Assembly: GCF_947072475.1 (NCBI RefSeq) | Contig: NZ_CAMTIA010000005.1 | Location: 1 to 64,000, forward strand | DNA from: an uncultured Deefgea sp. | Lineage (GTDB): Bacteria > Pseudomonadota > Gammaproteobacteria > Burkholderiales > Chitinibacteraceae | Length of the DNA stretch: 64,000 nucleotides | Direction of reading: 5' to 3' | Shown here: positions 58,739-64,000 of the stretch, piece after piece | Numbering within the stretch: the first letter of the stretch is position 1 | How the letters are laid out: the number at the start of each line of letters is the position of its first letter | The notes under the pieces: model-generated | The model's input: only the letters and a program-made list of their open reading frames with translations | Database searches by the model: none | Told to the model about the DNA's origin: nothing | Translations under genes and position numbers: made by a program

Positions 58739-61480
58739 ATGATTTCAACTCTGCTTAAAAAAGTTTTCGGAAGCCGTAACGACCGTTTGCTCAAACAATA
58801 CGGTGTCATCGTAAAGCAGATTAATGCGCTTGAGCCGCAGATGGTGGCTTTGTCGGATGAGGCGCTGCGCGCAAAAACGGATGAATTTAAGGCGCGTTTG
58901 GCAAAAGGCGAAACCTTAGATCAAATTCTGCCCGAAGCTTTTGCGGTGTGCCGAGAAGGTGCGAAGCGCAGTTTAGGTTTACGTCATTTTGATGTTCAGC
59001 TCATTGGTGGCTTGGTTCAGCATCAAGGCAAGATTTCCGAAATGCGTACCGGTGAAGGTAAAACGCTGGTCGCCACGTTGGCCGCGTATTTAAATGCATT
59101 GTCGGGCAAAGGCGTTCACGTGATTACCGTGAATGATTATTTGGCCAAGCGTGACCGCGATACGATGGCGAAGCTATTTGAATTTTTAGGCATGTCGTGT
59201 GGTGTTAATTTGGGCCAAATGGCGCATGAAGACAAAAAAGCCGCTTACGAATCTGATATCACTTACGGCACGAATAACGAATTTGGTTTTGATTATCTGC
59301 GCGACAATATGGTGTTTACACCGGCGGAGCGGGTGCAACGTGGTTTGAACTTTGCCATTGTCGATGAAGTGGATTCGATTTTGATCGACGAAGCGCGTAC
59401 GCCGTTGATTATCTCGGGCCCAGCTGACGACAATACCGATTTGTATTTGGCAATGAATGGCATTCCAGCACAATTGATCGCGCAAACGGCTGAAGACGGC
59501 GAAGGCGATTATTGGGTTGATGAAAAAGCCCATTCAGTGATGATGTCTGAATCTGGCCATGAGAAAGTCGAAGCGATTTTGGGCGAAATGGATTTATTGC
59601 CGGTTGGCGAAAGCTTGTATGGCGCCGCCAATATTAATTTAATTCATCATTTGAATGCGGCATTGCGCGCTCACACCTTGTTTGTCAAAGACCAGCACTA
59701 TGTGGTGATGGATGGCGATGTAATTATCGTTGACGAACATACTGGCCGTTTGATGTCGGGTCGTCGTTGGTCTGAAGGCTTGCATCAAGCCGTTGAAGCT
59801 AAAGAAGGCGTTGAAATCCAGCAAGAAAACCAAACGCTGGCCACCATTACCTTACAAAATTACTTCCGTATGTACGCCAAGTTATCGGGTATGACCGGGA
59901 CCGCTGATACTGAAGCGTATGAATTCCAGCAAATTTATGGTTTGGAAACCGTGATTATTCCAACCAATCGGGATATGTTGCGCGATGATCGACAAGATCA
60001 AGTATTTAAAACCGCGAATGAAAAATACAAAGCCATTATCACTGATATTAAAGGCTGCGCCGAGCGCGGTCAGCCAACGTTGGTGGGTACCACATCGATT
60101 GAGCAATCGGAATTACTCTCGGGTATTTTAACTGCCGATGGCATTGCCCATAATGTGTTGAATGCCAAACACCATGCCAAAGAAGCGCAAATTGTCGCGC
60201 AAGCCGGTAGCTCAGGCCAAGTAACGATTGCCACCAATATGGCCGGTCGTGGTACTGATATTGTGCTCGGCGGTAGTATTGAGCGTGAAATCAAAGAAAT
60301 CGAGCACGATGAATCACTCGATGCCGCAGCCAAAGTTGCGCAAATTGCTGCTTTGAAAGCCGAATGGCAAATTAAACACGACGCCGTGCTAGCCGCAGGT
60401 GGTTTGCACATCATCGGTACCGAGCGCCATGATTCACGCCGTATCGATAATCAATTGCGCGGTCGTTCAGGTCGTCAGGGTGATCCAGGCTCAAGCCGTT
60501 TCTACTTGTCGCTCGAAGACACGCTATTGCGTATTTTTGCTGGTGATCGCGTGGCCTACGTGATGGACAAGCTCAAAATGCCAGAAGGCGAGCCCATTGA
60601 AGCGGGGATGGTGTCGCGCGCCATTGAGTCAGCGCAACGTAAAGTCGAAGGCCGTAACTTCGATATGCGTAAACAATTGCTGGAATACGATGATGTATCC
60701 AATGAGCAACGTAAAGCCATTTATGGCCAACGTAATGAAATTCTAGAAAGCGAAGAAGTATCCGCAACGATTAACGCGATGCGCGATAGCGCGATTGCCG
60801 ATATGTTTGATCAATATATTCCACCGAACTCGATGGATGAGTTGTGGGATGCGGCTGGTTTGCAAGCGGCCTTGGCTGAAATGCAAATCGAAGCGGATAT
60901 CGCCGGCTGGGTGGCCAATGAAACCACCTTGACCATTGATGAGATGAAAACGCGCGTCTTGGCCGCAGCAAAAACCGCTTACGATAGTAAAGTTGAACAA
61001 GCCGGTGAAACCAACTTCCGTCATTTTGAACGCTCGGTGTTGTTGCAGCACGTTGATCAGCAATGGCGCGATCATTTGTCCGCGCTGGATCATTTGCGTC
61101 AAGGGATTCATTTGCGCGGTTACGCACAAAAAAATCCGAAGCAAGAATACAAACGTGAAGCGTTTGAATTGTTCTCTAGCTTGCTCGATTCAATTAAGCG
61201 CAATGTGTTGAAAGTGATTATGACGGTGCAAATTCGTGGCCCAGAAGATGTGCCTGAAGTGCAGCAGCATGAAGTGCCAGAATCAGCGATGCAATTTTCG
61301 CACGAAGCATTAGAAGAAATTCTAGCCAGCGGCGACGAAGAACAAATTCGCGAAGCTTTAATGGCGGCGATGCAAGAAGAGAGTGGGGTAAAAATCCAAT
61401 TCTCAGGCGTTGGCCGTAATGATGCTTGCCCGTGTGGTTCAGGCAAAAAATACAAACATTGTCATGGCCAATTAGCTTAA
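58739..61480 (+). CDS. secA: Preprotein translocase ATPase SecA
   Basis: 913 aa. Walker A (MRTGEGKT, about residues 102-109), [16 protein letters not shown] and the GRGTDI motif are clear. The C-terminus ends with the zinc site [14 protein letters not shown] that binds SecB. It drives export through SecYEG. No SecM-like arrest gene is seen upstream. A terminator follows. Confidence 0.97.
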   Translation: MISTLLKKVFGSRNDRLLKQYGVIVKQINALEPQMVALSDEALRAKTDEFKARLAKGETLDQILPEAFAVCREGAKRSLGLRHFDVQLIGGLVQHQGKISEMRTGEGKTLVATLAAYLNALSGKGVHVITVNDYLAKRDRDTMAKLFEFLGMSCGVNLGQMAHEDKKAAYESDITYGTNNEFGFDYLRDNMVFTPAERVQRGLNFAIVDEVDSILIDEARTPLIISGPADDNTDLYLAMNGIPAQLIAQTAEDGEGDYWVDEKAHSVMMSESGHEKVEAILGEMDLLPVGESLYGAANINLIHHLNAALRAHTLFVKDQHYVVMDGDVIIVDEHTGRLMSGRRWSEGLHQAVEAKEGVEIQQENQTLATITLQNYFRMYAKLSGMTGTADTEAYEFQQIYGLETVIIPTNRDMLRDDRQDQVFKTANEKYKAIITDIKGCAERGQPTLVGTTSIEQSELLSGILTADGIAHNVLNAKHHAKEAQIVAQAGSSGQVTIATNMAGRGTDIVLGGSIEREIKEIEHDESLDAAAKVAQIAALKAEWQIKHDAVLAAGGLHIIGTERHDSRRIDNQLRGRSGRQGDPGSSRFYLSLEDTLLRIFAGDRVAYVMDKLKMPEGEPIEAGMVSRAIESAQRKVEGRNFDMRKQLLEYDDVSNEQRKAIYGQRNEILESEEVSATINAMRDSAIADMFDQYIPPNSMDELWDAAGLQAALAEMQIEADIAGWVANETTLTIDEMKTRVLAAAKTAYDSKVEQAGETNFRHFERSVLLQHVDQQWRDHLSALDHLRQGIHLRGYAQKNPKQEYKREAFELFSSLLDSIKRNVLKVIMTVQIRGPEDVPEVQQHEVPESAMQFSHEALEEILASGDEEQIREALMAAMQEESGVKIQFSGVGRNDACPCGSGKKYKHCHGQLA

Positions 61481-61491
61481 GCCATTGATGT

Positions 61492-61524
61492 AAAAAATCC
61501 CGCGTTTATCGCGGGATTTTTTTT
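61492..61524 (+). terminator. Terminator after secA
   Basis: ATCCCGCG / CGCGGGAT stem followed by eight T and preceded by an A-run, so it may work in both directions. Confidence 0.85.
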
Positions 61525-61667
61525 GCGCTAAAAATCTGTATTTAAATTGGATTAAATATTCGGGATTAAAAATAAAAATTGACCTTGCGAAAGTGGTCGT
61601 TTTTAATCGCCGTGGTATTTATATTGCATGTTTTAGTATGGGTCTGGATTTAGTGCGGAATCTTGTT

Positions 61668-61681
61668 CAATTTATCCACCC
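61668..61681. repeat. 14-bp inverted repeat, left copy
   Basis: CAATTTATCCACCC is the exact reverse complement of 63221-63234. The two copies enclose 1.57 kb holding the AT-rich orphan gene. A direct repeat GCAGCCCACTTT also occurs inside both borders (61739-61750 and 63099-63110). Confidence 0.6.
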
Positions 61682-61808
61682 AAACTCATCGAACGTCGCC
61701 ACCGAGCTTACCAATTTAGCCACAGCCAAACTTGGATTGCAGCCCACTTTGATTTACGGGTTTAAACTCTACGACAGGCAGCAGTCTGCCATAAGCGGAA
61801 ATTGAATT

Positions 61809-61886
61809 GTAGGTTGGCGCTGAGCTTGCGAAGCCCAACAATCGCGGTAAACGTTGGGCTGCATTTCATTTAGCCCAACCTACGCA
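61809..61886. repeat. Intergenic imperfect palindrome (GTAGGTTGG type)
   Basis: TGTAGGTTGG at the left and GCCCAACCTACG at the right pair, with a second inner pair (AAGCCCAAC / GTTGGGCT). This is the look of a dispersed intergenic repeat known from many proteobacteria. The 452-bp gap between secA and the orphan gene otherwise holds only the terminator and the 14-bp repeat. A 70-codon frame at 61593-61805 is judged spurious. Confidence 0.6.
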
Positions 61887-61932
61887 CTAATAAAAAATAA
61901 CCAATAATTATTTACAGCTATAGAGATGGAAA

Positions 61933-62922
61933 ATGAGTGACTCAGAAAGTGTTTCAATTAATCTTACAGCACTAGAAAATTTATATGGAAGCCAAGAGTA
62001 CTCTGTAGAGTTGAGTGTTACAAACATATCAGGAAAACCAATTTCTAACCTACAAGTAGCAAACACCCTTTCGGCTGGTAGAGAGCTTGTTTTAAGTGAC
62101 ATTCTTAACGCCTCTAATTTGAATGAGTTAGAAGACAAAAAAAGAACACTTATAAAAGAGCTTGAAAGCGCAGTGGAAAGCGCTTATGGCCGACATCGAA
62201 GAAAAAACCAAAAAATTTCTGAAGTAATAGCTCTGTCTATAGTTGAAGCTGTCGACTTTTATGCCTCAATTTTTTCAAAGCGACGGTTTCAAGCAACAAC
62301 TCCATATTGGGCTGAGGAAGCTTTTAAAATTGATGAGTGGGAGGATGTTGAGAGGCTTGAGGAAGAGGTAATTAGTTTAGTAACAGATGATTCATTTTTA
62401 GTAAAAGCATACGCAATTAATAAAGGAAAATTAAGAAGAGTATTGGCAAAGCTAGAAGAAGAACAGGTCAAAGCATTCTCTAGAGGCACTTCACTTCCTG
62501 TTGGAAGTACAATTACATTTCCTTTTTCCTTCCGAGCGCCTCATCTTCTTCGTCAGAAAAGTATGGATTTGTCATTCAAGATTTCATATAAGGTTGATGA
62601 TGATGCAATTCATGTTCGTTCAAAAACAACAAGAACTTCATTTTATCCTTCAGGTTTTGCTGTCCCAACAGGGGGAATGCTAGGAGCAGTACTAGGCTAT
62701 GCAATTAAAAACACATTGATTTCAGAAAAAGTATTATCAATGGATTGGAAGATTTTTTCAGGTAGTATAATTTTAGGTTTGGTTATTAGTCTAATTGCGG
62801 CTCGAAAGCCAGATTCATCTCAAGCAATAACAGTTGAAGACTTCACTGGCGGCCTCATAATAGGAGCTTTAGCAGGACTCTATTCAACGAATATTTTGAC
62901 AAAATTAGAGGGATTGATTTAA
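61933..62922 (+). CDS. AT-rich orphan gene, 329-aa protein with C-terminal membrane helices
   Basis: No known family is recognised. The first 100 residues look like a beta domain followed by a charged helix (LEDKKRTLIKELESAVESAYGRHRRKNQ). The middle is acidic (WEDVERLEEEVISLV), then comes another beta-rich part. Residues about 245-320 hold three hydrophobic segments. The DNA is clearly AT-richer than all neighbours, with frequent AAA, TTA and AGA codons, which points to recent transfer. It stands alone, so it would have to act by itself or with distant partners. Confidence 0.8.
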   Translation: MSDSESVSINLTALENLYGSQEYSVELSVTNISGKPISNLQVANTLSAGRELVLSDILNASNLNELEDKKRTLIKELESAVESAYGRHRRKNQKISEVIALSIVEAVDFYASIFSKRRFQATTPYWAEEAFKIDEWEDVERLEEEVISLVTDDSFLVKAYAINKGKLRRVLAKLEEEQVKAFSRGTSLPVGSTITFPFSFRAPHLLRQKSMDLSFKISYKVDDDAIHVRSKTTRTSFYPSGFAVPTGGMLGAVLGYAIKNTLISEKVLSMDWKIFSGSIILGLVISLIAARKPDSSQAITVEDFTGGLIIGALAGLYSTNILTKLEGLI

Positions 62923-63272
62923 ACCATCTTAAAAACGTCCTTCCAACATAATTATGTTACTTCTAGCTTAATATCAGATAGTTTTTATGAGAAAATTTTT
63001 CAATAAAATTATTATCTAAAATAGAGCACTGAGCTTAGCGTTATATATTATATGAGGGCATTAATAATGCATCCCCATTATTAACCGGCCACTGAACGGC
63101 AGCCCACTTTCGTTCCTGCCACTCGTGACGAATCCGGCTGAGCGTCTGCAACGGGTCGGGTGCTGCCGCTCAACTCACTGGATAAATTCGTGAGCGTGGG
63201 TGGCGGTATCCAATAAGAACGGGTGGATAAATTGATAAGAATCTGCATTTAGAAATCGACAAAGGTAAATGA
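62923..63272. other. Intergenic region with the right inverted repeat
   Basis: 350 bp without a convincing gene. The first 140 bp are AT-rich like the orphan gene. Composition then changes at about 63070 to host-like GC-rich sequence with several short palindromes, and the 14-bp inverted repeat lies at 63221-63234. Confidence 0.5.
63221..63234. repeat. 14-bp inverted repeat, right copy
   Basis: GGGTGGATAAATTG, the reverse complement of 61668-61681. Confidence 0.6.
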
Positions 63273-63908
63273 ATGTTTGGTATTCATGATTTAGGCTTGT
63301 TTATGATTTCGGGTTTATTGCTCAATATGGCACCGGGCCCTGATTCATTATTAATCGTCACGCGTAGTGCGGCGCAAGGCTGGCGCGCAGGCTCAGCTGC
63401 AGCATTGGGAATTGGTAGCGGTACGCTGATGCATATTATTGCGGCGGCTTTAGGTTTATCTGCAATTTTAGCGACTTCGGCCACTGCATTTTCAATTGTG
63501 AAATATATCGGTGCGATTTATTTGTTGTATATCGGCGTTGGTTTATTGCTGAGTAAAACTGCGGCAGTGACAGCTGTTGTTGATGAAACTTTAGCGCCGT
63601 TATCATTACGGCGGATTTATGTGCAGGGCTTGTTGACGAATTTATTTAACCCTAAAGTCGCGATTTTCTTTTTGGCTTTTGTTCCGCAATTTATTAGCCC
63701 GCAAGCGGAAAATAAAGCCCTCGCCTTTATTATTTTGGGTTGTATTTTTAATTTAAATGGCATGCTGTGGTGCCATTTGCTTGCCGTAACCTCGGCCATG
63801 GCCAGTCAGCGTTTGCAAGCGAGCCGCGCAGTGAGTCAATGGTTAAATCGACTCATCGGTGCGCTATTTATTTCATTTGGGATTAAATTGGCCTTGGTTG
63901 ACCGTTGA
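63273..63908 (+). CDS. LysE/RhtB family amino-acid exporter
   Basis: 211 aa, family length, about six membrane helices. The first helix region carries the family motif NMAPGPDSLLIVTRSAAQGWRAGSAAALGIGSGT. It exports amino acids or homoserine lactone-like compounds; the substrate is unknown. The remaining 92 bp to the window edge show nothing clear. Confidence 0.9.
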   Translation: MFGIHDLGLFMISGLLLNMAPGPDSLLIVTRSAAQGWRAGSAAALGIGSGTLMHIIAAALGLSAILATSATAFSIVKYIGAIYLLYIGVGLLLSKTAAVTAVVDETLAPLSLRRIYVQGLLTNLFNPKVAIFFLAFVPQFISPQAENKALAFIILGCIFNLNGMLWCHLLAVTSAMASQRLQASRAVSQWLNRLIGALFISFGIKLALVDR

Positions 63909-64000
63909 TGCGTTTTTGTTGGGTGTATCGCGGCAGACCTAATAAAAACTCGCCTCGCCCTCAGGCCGGGTTTTAAAGCGCCGATGTAACCAATAATATT

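Noticed and set aside
61593..61805. 70-codon frame after secA
   Set aside because: No ribosome site, no recognisable features, and it lies in a repeat-like segment containing the 14-bp inverted repeat.

Overview
The window looks like the chromosome of a betaproteobacterium of the order Neisseriales, probably a Chitinibacter/Deefgea/Iodobacter-like organism. This is an inference from gene content: a type II (APH-fold) homoserine kinase beside a DUF2782 gene and polA, a short zinc-finger anti-sigma partner of an ECF sigma factor, and a dciA / M23 peptidase / secA cluster. No rRNA, tRNA or CRISPR array was seen.

Host left part (1-13920). A minus-strand operon encodes a Lap-type surface adhesion system: ABC exporter (lapB-like), membrane fusion protein (lapC-like), a LuxR-family regulator, and the N-terminal 605 residues of a giant repeat adhesin that runs off the left edge. 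The adhesin has a LapA-type retention module and a TAAG LapG-type cleavage motif. A second tight minus-strand operon reads DUF2782, thrB, ECF sigma factor, a 59-aa zinc anti-sigma factor and an FAD-linked oxidase. polA follows on the plus strand.

Prophage (13921-52543, 38.6 kb). A complete-looking Mu-like transposable myophage sits inside a MocR-type (GntR-aminotransferase) regulator gene. The two halves of the host gene join in frame if the phage and one copy of a 6-bp direct repeat (CAAATA) are removed. The phage ends are TG...CA and carry repeated motifs that look like transposase-binding sites. The repressor and five accessory genes run leftwards from about 43.4 kb. Rightwards run the early genes: Ner/Cro-like regulators, MuA with a DD35E triad, a MuB-type AAA ATPase, DUF3164, a phage HU, GemA and Mor. 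The rest, to the left, is a long minus-strand late operon: endolysin, holin, nested Rz/Rz1, terminase, portal, head, sheath, tube, frameshifted tail chaperone, tape measure, baseplate and fibre genes. At the left end is a com plus adenine methylase pair in the place of Mu com-mom. An apparent moron with its own promoter and terminator interrupts the baseplate genes.

Host right part (52544-64000). After the N-terminal half of the MocR gene come a divergent group (DUF2269 membrane protein, rhodanese, PaiB-like, GNAT), uppP, a candidate small RNA with an anti-Shine-Dalgarno motif, dciA, an M23 peptidase and secA. Then come an AT-rich orphan membrane gene flanked by 14-bp inverted repeats and a LysE-family exporter.

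Most novel candidates: the repressor-linked accessory operon of the prophage (especially the 295-aa protein plus membrane protein pair), the baseplate-region moron, the structured intergenic element at 32.4 kb, the candidate sRNA at 57 kb, and the inverted-repeat-flanked orphan at 62 kb.
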